This document shows positions 1 to 5,172 of a stretch of DNA of 5,172 nucleotides, one piece after another; within the stretch, counting starts at the first letter, position 1; every line of letters starts with the position of its first letter. The notes beneath the pieces are model-generated. The model saw nothing but the letters and a program-made list of their open reading frames with translations. It was not told the origin of the DNA and made no database searches. The position numbers were made by a program, and so were the translations under genes. Origin of the DNA: Bacteroidota bacterium (GTDB taxonomy: Bacteria; Bacteroidota; Bacteroidia; Flavobacteriales; Flavobacteriaceae); the NCBI GenBank assembly GCA_022601215.1, contig JAHZIZ010000336.1, forward strand, positions 1 to 5,172, read 5' to 3'.

Positions 1-1156
1 TGCGGGAGGAATACCCACTAAATTATGGGGCCGAAAAAAGACCTTAATCTGGATAGGGATTTTAATTTATGTGTCTGCGATTGGTAGTGCTTTGGCACCG
101 AATCCTGATTTATTTTCGTTCTTTCGTTTTATAGGAGGAGTGGGAGTAGGAGCCTCTTCAGTAGCTGCACCTATTTATATAAGTGAGATTACTTCTTCGG
201 AAAAGAGAGGGCGATTGGTTGCTTTGTATCAATTTTGTTTGGTCTTCGGAATTGCCGTTGCCTTTGTGTCCAATTGGGCGTTAAAAGGAGTGGGAGGCCT
301 GAATGACTGGCGATGGATGTTAGGCGTGGAGGCTTTGCCAGCTTTAGCCTATACACTCATGGTCTTGAAAGTGCCTAACAGTCCAAGATGGTTGGTCCTT
401 CAGAAAAAGGATGAAGCAGAAGCCCTTTCAGTACTTCAAATTATTTATAATAATCTGAATATTGCTAAGCAGAAATTAACCGATATAAAGCAGGATCTAA
501 ATTTGCCAAAAAGCAGTGAAAAATTATTTCAGAAAAAATACAATAGAGTCTTATGGTTAGGTTTTTTGATTGCATTTTTCAATCAGCTTTCTGGGATTAA
601 CTTCGTTTTGTATTATGCTCCAAGAATTTTGGAACAAGCTGGTTTAGGAGGTTCCGATTCGTTGCTTAATGCAATTGCCATCGGTGTGGTTAATCTGATA
701 TTTACTTTGGTAGGAGTCCGACTCATTGATCGATTAGGTAGAAGACAATTGATCATTATTGGGTCGATAGGATATATTGTAAGTTTAGTTATGGTAGGGT
801 TGTGTTTTCAGATGGATCTTAGCCCAACCTTACTCATTACTTTTATCTGTTTGTTTGTGGCCTCTCATGCCATTGGTCAGGGCGCTGTTATATGGGTGTT
901 TATTTCAGAAATCTTTCCAAATCGAGTTCGTTCTTTTGGACAGAGTTGGGGGACGAGCACCCATTGGGTGTTAGCTGCTATCATTACGCTGATAGCTCCA
1001 TATCTCATGGAAGTTGTATTCAAGGAAACCGTGCAGTTTATTTATTATTTCTTTGCAGGTATGATGGTGCTGCAATTAGTGTGGGCAGTCTTTAAAATGC
1101 CTGAAACAAAAGGAGTTTCCCTTGAAGATTTAGAAAAACAATTAACCAATGAGTAA
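1..1156 (+). CDS. MFS sugar porter (probable fructose/hexose permease), 5'-truncated by the window edge
   Basis: This is an inner-membrane sugar permease of the major facilitator superfamily, sugar porter family. The reading frame is open from base 2, giving 384 visible residues, so the true start lies upstream; a GTG at 71 sits inside the third membrane segment and is not the start. Roughly the first 55-75 residues are missing if the length is typical. Counting from base 2, the family motifs appear in order: WGRKK (9-13, loop 2-3), PNSPRW (125-130, usual form PESPRW), NQLSGIN (194-200), DRLGRR (243-248), SEIFPNRVR (302-310) and PETKG (367-371). Hydrophobic helices alternate with these loops. 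Its stop overlaps the start of a fructokinase by 8 bases, so the two are probably co-translated and the substrate is probably fructose. Family assignment is firm; the substrate is inferred from the neighbour. Loop 2-3 lacks the usual acidic residue of motif A. Confidence 0.93.
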   Translation, partial: AGGIPTKLWGRKKTLIWIGILIYVSAIGSALAPNPDLFSFFRFIGGVGVGASSVAAPIYISEITSSEKRGRLVALYQFCLVFGIAVAFVSNWALKGVGGLNDWRWMLGVEALPALAYTLMVLKVPNSPRWLVLQKKDEAEALSVLQIIYNNLNIAKQKLTDIKQDLNLPKSSEKLFQKKYNRVLWLGFLIAFFNQLSGINFVLYYAPRILEQAGLGGSDSLLNAIAIGVVNLIFTLVGVRLIDRLGRRQLIIIGSIGYIVSLVMVGLCFQMDLSPTLLITFICLFVASHAIGQGAVIWVFISEIFPNRVRSFGQSWGTSTHWVLAAIITLIAPYLMEVVFKETVQFIYYFFAGMMVLQLVWAVFKMPETKGVSLEDLEKQLTNE

Positions 1157-2048
1157 CCCTGAAGTTATTTGCTTCGGAGAAGTCCTATGGGATGTTTTCC
1201 CTACGACTGAGGTGCTAGGAGGCGCTCCTTTGAATGTGGCACTACGCCTACAGTCTTTTGGAGTAGAAACTTGTGTGGTAAGCTGTGTTGGGAAGGACCG
1301 TAAAGGCGTGTTAGCCATGGAGCGTATTGCGGAAGGTGGAGTGACAACAAATTGGATTCAGCAAACAGAACAACTAGCCACGGGGGAGGTGCTTATTCAT
1401 CTTTCTGAAAATGGAGATGCTAGTTATGAAATCCCTCTTCCGGTTGCTTGGGATGCGATCACTATTTCTGAGGAGTTGATAAATCTAGTGAAACAAACGC
1501 CGTTTTTTATTTTCGGTAGCTTAGCGGCACGCAGTCCCTTTAATAGGAATACATTGCAGAAGCTGATAGGTGTGGCTAGGACGAAGATTTTCGATGTCAA
1601 TTTGCGAACACCGCATTATAACATTGATATGGTGTATGAAATGATGTTGTTGGCTGAGGTGGTAAAAATGAACGAGGAAGAGTTGCTTGAAATTGCGGAG
1701 ATATTAGGGGGGCCAACATCTGGAATTCAGGCTCAAATGAAGTGGTTGTCTACTATTTCGAAGACACCAACCCTTTGTGTTACTCGAGGAGAAGATGGAG
1801 CGGTATTGTTCTCTGAGAATACATTTTATGAGCATTCAGGTTACCGCGTTAGCGTATTAGATACCGTTGGGGCAGGAGATTCTTTTTTGGCTGCGTTAGT
1901 GTGCCAGCTTTTAGTGCTTCGAAAAACTCCAAAGGAAGCTTTGGCTGTGGCCTGTGCGATCGGTGCAGTTGTGGCCTCTAAAGAAGGTGCTAATTGTTTG
2001 GTCACCAAAGAGGAAACCAGTAATCTACTATCAATAAATAGCAATTAA
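1149..2048 (+). CDS. PfkB-family fructokinase
   Basis: This is a cytoplasmic carbohydrate kinase of the PfkB/ribokinase family, predicted to make fructose 6-phosphate from fructose and ATP (EC 2.7.1.4). The 299-residue length is normal for fructokinases. Visible signatures: an N-terminal sheet ending in GEVLWD (10-15), the sugar-binding GGAPLN (24-29), FDVNLR (148-153), KMNEEEL in the middle, CVTRGEDGA before the nucleotide site, and the PfkB signature DTVGAGDSF (238-246), in which D244 would be the catalytic base and GAG the anion hole. ATG at 1149 overlaps the permease stop by 8 bases, which favours translational coupling and fixes the start. The GGAP-N form near the N-terminus is typical of fructokinases rather than ribokinases or adenosine kinases. 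Another hexose or keto-sugar remains possible. In Bacteroidetes, a permease/fructokinase pair commonly belongs to a fructan or sucrose locus. Confidence 0.93.
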   Translation: MSNPEVICFGEVLWDVFPTTEVLGGAPLNVALRLQSFGVETCVVSCVGKDRKGVLAMERIAEGGVTTNWIQQTEQLATGEVLIHLSENGDASYEIPLPVAWDAITISEELINLVKQTPFFIFGSLAARSPFNRNTLQKLIGVARTKIFDVNLRTPHYNIDMVYEMMLLAEVVKMNEEELLEIAEILGGPTSGIQAQMKWLSTISKTPTLCVTRGEDGAVLFSENTFYEHSGYRVSVLDTVGAGDSFLAALVCQLLVLRKTPKEALAVACAIGAVVASKEGANCLVTKEETSNLLSINSN

Positions 2049-2107
2049 AATTATAACATAGTACTATATAATTGCTACGGATATAAAAATGATAATTTAC
2101 TCAGAGT

Positions 2108-2150
2108 AAGATCGTTTTAGATCTTTTTAAAATAATCCAGTTATTTTTTT
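2108..2150 (+). terminator. Weak tandem hairpin terminator candidate after the fructokinase
   Basis: Two small hairpins stand in a row 60 bases after the fructokinase stop. The first pairs AAGATC (2108-2113) with GATCTT (2120-2125) around a 6-nt loop and runs into TTT. The second pairs AAAATAA (2129-2135) with TTATTTT (2141-2147) around TCCAG and is followed by TTT. Both stems are short and A/T-rich, so either alone would be a poor terminator. Their position between the sugar operon and the tRNA promoter makes a termination role reasonable. A further A/T-only imperfect inverted repeat lies at 2049-2073, right after the stop codon. Confidence 0.4.
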
Positions 2151-2160
2151 ACGATTCTGT

Positions 2161-2190
2161 TTTGGAAAACCTAAAATAGATATATATTTG
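2161..2190 (+). promoter_or_regulatory. Bacteroidetes-type promoter of the tRNA-Phe gene
   Basis: TATATTTG at 2183-2190 matches exactly the Bacteroidetes -7 consensus TAnnTTTG. A TTTG at 2161-2164 lies 18 bases upstream and fits the -33 element, usually spaced about 19-21. Transcription would then begin near 2193-2197, leaving a leader of about 55 nt before the mature tRNA. The element is followed by CACCC. No alternative -10/-35 of the E. coli type was needed to explain the tRNA gene. Confidence 0.72.
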
Positions 2191-2191
2191 C

Positions 2192-2247
2192 ACCCTCCTA
2201 TGCAGAAAACGTTGTTTAAGTATTGGAGGGTACAGACCCTAGTCTGT
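2192..2247 (+). other. Structured leader of the tRNA-Phe transcript
   Basis: The stretch between promoter and tRNA can fold into two directly abutting hairpins. ACCCTCC (2192-2198) pairs with GGAGGGT (2225-2231), a perfect 7-bp stem with a 26-nt loop. ACAGAC (2232-2237) pairs with GTCTGT (2242-2247), a perfect 6-bp stem with a CCTA loop. A competing pairing, AGGGT (2227-2231) with ACCCT (2236-2240), would disrupt both. The first stem depends on where transcription starts, because its left arm is at the predicted start site. It may simply be a 5' precursor removed by tRNA processing; a regulatory role is not shown. Confidence 0.4.
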
Positions 2248-2251
2248 GGAA

Positions 2252-2324
2252 GGTGCCTTAGCTCAGTTGGTAGAGCAATGGACTGAAAATCCATGTGTCC
2301 CTGGTTCGATTCCTGGAGGCACCA
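2252..2324 (+). tRNA. tRNA-Phe (anticodon GAA)
   Basis: A complete 73-nt cloverleaf can be drawn. The acceptor stem is GGTGCCT (2252-2258) with AGGCACC (2317-2323) and discriminator A at 2324. The D stem is GCTC/GAGC (2261-2264, 2273-2276). The anticodon stem is ATGGA/TCCAT (2278-2282, 2290-2294) around loop CTGAAAA, with anticodon GAA at 2285-2287. The variable loop is GTGTC, and the T loop is TTCGATT (2305-2311). The 3' CCA is not encoded and would be added after transcription. The T stem (2300-2304 with 2312-2316) is CCTGG on both sides, so positions 51 and 63 form a U-U mismatch. The gene stands alone, with its own promoter and terminator, between two protein operons. Confidence 0.97.
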
Positions 2325-2333
2325 CTTTAATCG

Positions 2334-2364
2334 AAAGCCCGAAACGAAAGTTTTGGGCTTTTTT
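2334..2364 (+). terminator. Strong intrinsic terminator of the tRNA-Phe gene
   Basis: A 12-bp stem with one G-T pair is formed by 2334-2345 (AAAGCCCGAAAC) and 2350-2361 (GTTTTGGGCTTT). It closes a GAAA tetraloop (2346-2349) and runs into six Ts (2359-2364). It begins 9 bases after the tRNA 3' end, which places it as the tRNA terminator and insulates coaX from tRNA transcription. Confidence 0.88.
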
Positions 2365-2376
2365 ATTACAGAGTCT

Positions 2377-2425
2377 TAGGAGGTTATTTCCTAGAGATAC
2401 TGCAATAAAAAATGAAACAGCAGTA
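2377..2425 (+). other. Pair of small hairpins in the tRNA-coaX intergenic region
   Basis: TAGGA (2377-2381) pairs with TCCTA (2389-2393) around a 7-nt loop, and TACTGC (2398-2403) pairs with GCAGTA (2420-2425) around an A-rich 16-nt loop. They lie after the tRNA terminator and before the predicted coaX promoter, so they may not be transcribed at all. No open reading frame or T run supports a gene or terminator here. The rest of 2365-2554 holds only the promoter/operator candidate. Confidence 0.2.
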
Positions 2426-2447
2426 ATGTGAAGGTTGTAATACGCAT

Positions 2448-2467
2448 TAATTTTGTTGATCTGATCA
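2448..2467 (+). promoter_or_regulatory. Candidate promoter with overlapping inverted-repeat operator upstream of coaX
   Basis: TAATTTTG at 2448-2455 matches the Bacteroidetes -7 element TAnnTTTG. No clear TTG is seen at the -33 position, so the promoter is weak or needs help. TGATC (2457-2461), a central T, and GATCA (2463-2467) form a perfect 11-bp inverted repeat where transcription would start. Partial outer symmetry is given by ATTTT (2450-2454) and AAAAT (2471-2475). A repressor bound there would block initiation. The resulting 5' leader to coaX would be about 90 nt. Both calls rest on sequence pattern only. Confidence 0.33.
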
Positions 2468-2554
2468 TTTAAAATGTAGACTTTTATTCACTTTAATACC
2501 TCGTTAACAATAGGGTACTAAAGCAAGTTGTATTTTTAGCCCTCATTTTCTTAT

Positions 2555-3289
2555 ATGAATTTAATAATAGACGTAGGAAATACCTTCGTAAAAATGGCTG
2601 TCTTTGAGAAAGGCGCTCTTTTAAAAAAGGTGCGTTGCAAACGAGAAGACTTTGTAAAAGCCTTTACGATTTTGGTTGAGTCTTACAGGAACATTTCTCA
2701 AGCCATATTGTCGTCGGTAGGGTCTTTTGAACAAGAATACCTAACGCTAATCACTCAAAATTTTCCGCTCGTTACCCTCAGTCAACAAACAAAGGTGCCA
2801 TTTATTAATTTGTATGCTACGCCTAGTACTTTGGGTGTTGATAGGATAGCTTTGGTTAGTGGGGCAGCGAGTCAATATCCTGAGGAAAATGTTTTAGTTA
2901 TTGATGCCGGAAGCTGCATTACCTACGATTTCTTAACGGATCAAAATGAATACCTAGGAGGTGCTATATCTCCGGGATTGAGGATGCGTTACAAGGCCAT
3001 GCATGTCTTCACCGAAAATTTGCCGTTACTGGAGACAGAAACCCCTAAAAACAGCATTGGAGATTCTACTCAAAATTCCATGCATATTGGTGTGGTTGAG
3101 GGAGTTGCGAGGGAGATTGAAGGATTTATTGATGCTTATATCGAAAAGGCAGGAAAATTAACAGTGATTTTAACAGGAGGGGACGCTCATTTTTTGCGAG
3201 ATAGCATAAAAAATGACATCTTTGCCAACTCCAATTTTTTATTGGAAGGTTTAAATTACATTTTAGAATTTAACAACGATTCATGTTGA
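2555..3289 (+). CDS. coaX: Type III pantothenate kinase
   Basis: CoaX phosphorylates pantothenate with ATP to 4'-phosphopantothenate, the first step of coenzyme A synthesis, in the cytoplasm. The 244 residues fit the family. ASKHA-fold motifs are in place: DVGNT (6-10) for phosphate binding, GVDR (94-97), IDAGSCITYD (116-125; many members have DAGTA-T here), LGGAISPG (134-141) with R and K residues following, and LTGGDA (206-211). The aspartates D6, D96 and D117 are the expected catalytic and metal-site residues. Type III enzymes are known to be insensitive to CoA feedback and to need a monovalent cation, so control may be transcriptional. The start is well fixed: an in-frame TAG lies at 2537-2539 and ATG 2555 is the first start codon after it. 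Its stop overlaps the next gene by 7 bases (ATGTTGA), pointing to an operon. Confidence 0.95.
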   Translation: MNLIIDVGNTFVKMAVFEKGALLKKVRCKREDFVKAFTILVESYRNISQAILSSVGSFEQEYLTLITQNFPLVTLSQQTKVPFINLYATPSTLGVDRIALVSGAASQYPEENVLVIDAGSCITYDFLTDQNEYLGGAISPGLRMRYKAMHVFTENLPLLETETPKNSIGDSTQNSMHIGVVEGVAREIEGFIDAYIEKAGKLTVILTGGDAHFLRDSIKNDIFANSNFLLEGLNYILEFNNDSC

Positions 3290-4524
3290 AACAATTTATA
3301 ATAGCAGTTGTATTGTTTACAAGTGCACTAGCAGTGGCACAGGAAGGGACAACATCTCCTTACTCTTTTTTTGGAGTAGGTTCCACTAAGTTCAAAGGAA
3401 CTGTGGAAAATAGAACGATGGGAGGCATGAGTGTGTATGCTGATAGTATTCACTTGAATCTACAAAACCCAGCGAGTATTTCGGGGCTACGACGCGTAAA
3501 TTATTCCATTGCAGGAAGTCATAAGTTTAATAGCTTGAAAACTTCCGAAGACTCTCAAAATGCGACTACGACTAATTTAGACTATTTGGCTATCGGAATT
3601 CCTATGGGTAAATTTGGAGCTAGTTTTGGCTTGGTTCCAATTACCACTTCGGGATATGATATTGAAAATGAAAATAATGGAGTAAATACTAATTTTACAG
3701 GTAGTGGGGGGTTAAATAAGGTGTTTCTGGCCTTAGGGTACCAAGTTACTCCAGATTTAAGTATAGGTTTGGATACCAATTATAATTTCGGAAATATAGA
3801 GAATATAGCAACCAGTACTCAAGAGGGGATTGAGTTGGGATCTCAAGAGATAAACAGATCGACTATTTTTGGGTTTAGTTTTAGTCTTGGAGCAATGTAT
3901 AAAACCATGGTGACGGAAGAACTCCAGTTTATGTCGAGTGCTACTTATACACCAGAAACCAATTTTACGTCAGAAAATGTGCGTGTGATCGCGAGTATCT
4001 TGCAACTTCCTTCTGGAGCTATAACGCCAAGGGATATTCGTGAAATACCTGTTTCGGATTCGGATTTTACTTTTCCATCTCAAACAACTGTCGGAGCAGG
4101 GATAGGGAAACCAAAAAAATGGTTTGTTGGAGCCGAGTTTACTTCACAAAAAACGAGTAACTTTACCAACCGTTCTTTTGAACTCCCCAATGTTACTTTT
4201 GAAAATGCTGCTAAATACCGTATCGGTGGTTTTTATATACCAAACTATAATGGGTATGGAGATTACTTTAAACGAGTGGTTTACAGAGCTGGTATCCGAT
4301 TTGAAGAGTCGGGAATCAATGTTAATAATGAGGCTATAAATGAGTTTGGCATATCTTTTGGAGTAGGCTTACCACTAGGACGAGCGTTCTCAAATATGAA
4401 TCTTGGATTTGAATTTGGTAAGAGAGGAACTCAGAACTCTGGACTAGTTGAAGAAACGTTCTTCAATACTTTTATAAGCTTATCGTTAAACGATAAATGG
4501 TTTGAAAAGAGATTATTTGATTAA
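3283..4524 (+). CDS. Putative outer-membrane beta-barrel protein encoded after coaX
   Basis: This 413-residue protein is predicted to be exported and inserted in the outer membrane; its substrate or role is unknown. It begins with a signal peptide: K3, a hydrophobic core at 5-18, and likely cleavage after A19 to leave Q20. The mature start carries TSPYSFFGVG (24-33), an MGG at 46-48, and LNLQNPAS (58-65), a pattern shared with Bacteroidetes FadL/OmpP1-like porins. The remainder shows alternating polar/hydrophobic strands with many G, N, S and aromatic residues, ending in short strands and NDKWFEKRLFD. No enzyme motif is visible. ATG 3283 overlaps the coaX stop, and the signal peptide confirms the start. 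A gene of this kind next to coaX is, to my recollection, recurrent in Flavobacteriia. FadL-like lipid or hydrophobic-compound transport is only a guess. Confidence 0.8.
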   Translation: MLKQFIIAVVLFTSALAVAQEGTTSPYSFFGVGSTKFKGTVENRTMGGMSVYADSIHLNLQNPASISGLRRVNYSIAGSHKFNSLKTSEDSQNATTTNLDYLAIGIPMGKFGASFGLVPITTSGYDIENENNGVNTNFTGSGGLNKVFLALGYQVTPDLSIGLDTNYNFGNIENIATSTQEGIELGSQEINRSTIFGFSFSLGAMYKTMVTEELQFMSSATYTPETNFTSENVRVIASILQLPSGAITPRDIREIPVSDSDFTFPSQTTVGAGIGKPKKWFVGAEFTSQKTSNFTNRSFELPNVTFENAAKYRIGGFYIPNYNGYGDYFKRVVYRAGIRFEESGINVNNEAINEFGISFGVGLPLGRAFSNMNLGFEFGKRGTQNSGLVEETFFNTFISLSLNDKWFEKRLFD

Positions 4525-4543
4525 AACAATAAACACTAACACG

Positions 4544-5172
4544 ATGAAAACGAAAGTTACTTTATTACTCGCTGTATTTGCGCTTACTTTTAGCAGCAGC
4601 TTAGTAGCACAAATGGATGAATGTGTAACCACGGCTTCTTTATTTATTGAGCCAGCGAAAGCGAAAAATTACGATGCTGCCTTACCTCATTATGACAAAG
4701 TAGTAAAAGAATGCCCGAAATATAGTTTGGCCACTTACCAATATGGAGCTAAAATGTTCGAGCATTTTATTAAAAGTGGAGATAAATCTAAGGTTACAAA
4801 CCTAGAAGAGAACTTTAAGCTTATGCAAATGCATTATCCTGCAAAAAGTAAAGTAGGAAAGAACATGGCTAAAGTTGCTCAGATAAAATTTGACAATGGT
4901 GTGGGGACTAAGCAAGCTCAGTTTGACGCTTTTGACGCAGCATTTAAAAAAGATGAGAATACTTTTACAAGCCCGAAGAGTTTATATACATATTTTTCTC
5001 TTGCGAAAGATCTGTTTGAAGGCAATGGAAAGGACATTCAAGAGGTCTTTGACTTATATGATATCATACAAGATAAAATTAGTAGAGAAGAGATTAAGTA
5101 TGCTGGACGACTTTCTAAACTAATTGAAAAGGAAGAATCAGGGACTGTTCTTACCGCAAAAGAAACTAAAAA
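4544..5172 (+). CDS. Secreted TPR-like helical-repeat protein, 3'-truncated by the window edge
   Basis: The frame opens at ATG 4544, 19 bases after the preceding stop, and is still open at the last base, giving 209 visible residues. It begins with a signal peptide (K2 and K4, hydrophobic core about 5-16, probable cleavage after A22 leaving Q23), so the protein is periplasmic or outer-membrane-associated. The mature part looks mostly alpha-helical. A TPR-like unit at about 38-61 has the pattern Ala, Asn-Tyr, Ala-Ala, Tyr, then Cys-Pro-Lys-Tyr-Ser, and is followed by further helix pairs rich in K, E, F and Y. Two cysteines (C27, C57) could form a disulfide after export. There is no Shine-Dalgarno; the A-rich spacer AACAATAAAC is typical of Bacteroidetes starts. 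Close spacing suggests an operon with coaX and the outer-membrane gene. The function is unknown; scaffold-like protein binding is a family-level guess. Confidence 0.82.
   Translation, partial: MKTKVTLLLAVFALTFSSSLVAQMDECVTTASLFIEPAKAKNYDAALPHYDKVVKECPKYSLATYQYGAKMFEHFIKSGDKSKVTNLEENFKLMQMHYPAKSKVGKNMAKVAQIKFDNGVGTKQAQFDAFDAAFKKDENTFTSPKSLYTYFSLAKDLFEGNGKDIQEVFDLYDIIQDKISREEIKYAGRLSKLIEKEESGTVLTAKETK

Noticed and set aside
71..73. GTG as start of the MFS permease
   Set aside because: The frame is open from base 2 and already encodes the loop 2-3 GRKK motif and part of helix 3 before it, so the true start is outside the window.
892..1095. 67-codon frame inside the permease gene, and a similar 71-codon frame at 4124-4339 inside the barrel gene
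   Set aside because: Both are out-of-frame shadows of genes with family motifs or a membrane-protein pattern at those positions.
1841..2044. Minus-strand frame inside the fructokinase gene
   Set aside because: It is antisense to the conserved PfkB signature region and shows no recognisable protein pattern of its own.
2252..2324. tRNA-Phe as an integration site for a mobile element
   Set aside because: No second copy of the tRNA 3' end and no integrase gene is visible; the flanking genes look like ordinary chromosomal ones.
2246..2431. A 61-codon + strand open frame over the tRNA gene
   Set aside because: It is a translation of the tRNA-Phe and its terminator (the ALAQLVEQ and GSIPGGTT strings are a classic artefact of translated tRNA genes).
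3582..3779. Minus-strand frame inside the outer-membrane protein gene
   Set aside because: Antisense shadow of a well-supported coding region, short and without motif or start context.
4890..5123. 77-codon + strand frame near the window end
   Set aside because: It lies in another frame inside the secreted TPR-like gene, which has a signal peptide and an open frame through to the window edge.

Overview
The window reads as a chromosomal segment from a member of the Bacteroidetes, most likely class Flavobacteriia. The support is: A/T-rich intergenic DNA; gene starts without clear Shine-Dalgarno sequences; a promoter of the Bacteroidetes sigma type (TTTG, then TAnnTTTG) in front of the tRNA gene; signal peptides ending in 'AQ'; and a type III pantothenate kinase followed by an outer-membrane protein and a small secreted helical-repeat protein. 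All supported genes are on the + strand.

Region 1 (1-2150) is the end of a sugar-use operon. It holds a sugar-porter-type MFS permease, cut at its 5' end by the window edge, and a PfkB-family fructokinase that overlaps it by 8 bases. Together they would import a hexose, most likely fructose, and phosphorylate it. This pairing resembles the permease/kinase pair of Bacteroidetes fructan or sucrose utilization loci. Any SusC/SusD or glycoside hydrolase genes would lie upstream, outside the window. Two weak A/T-rich hairpins followed by T runs probably end the operon.

Region 2 (2162-2364) is a stand-alone tRNA-Phe(GAA) unit: a Bacteroidetes-type promoter, a leader of about 55 nt that can fold into two abutting hairpins, the 73-nt tRNA without an encoded CCA, and a strong intrinsic terminator (12-bp stem, GAAA loop, T run). 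The tRNA has a U-U mismatch at position 51-63 of the T stem.

Region 3 (about 2365-5172) starts with a 190-base non-coding stretch. It contains a TAnnTTTG element directly followed by an 11-bp inverted repeat, a plausible promoter/operator. Then come coaX (type III pantothenate kinase, first step of CoA synthesis), a 413-residue putative outer-membrane beta-barrel protein overlapping coaX by 7 bases, and a secreted TPR-like protein that runs off the window end. The spacing suggests one operon linking a cytoplasmic cofactor enzyme with envelope proteins.

No mobile element, CRISPR array, defence system or clearly new system was seen. This is mostly ordinary core-genome content; the less usual details are in the tRNA-Phe unit and the coaX upstream region.
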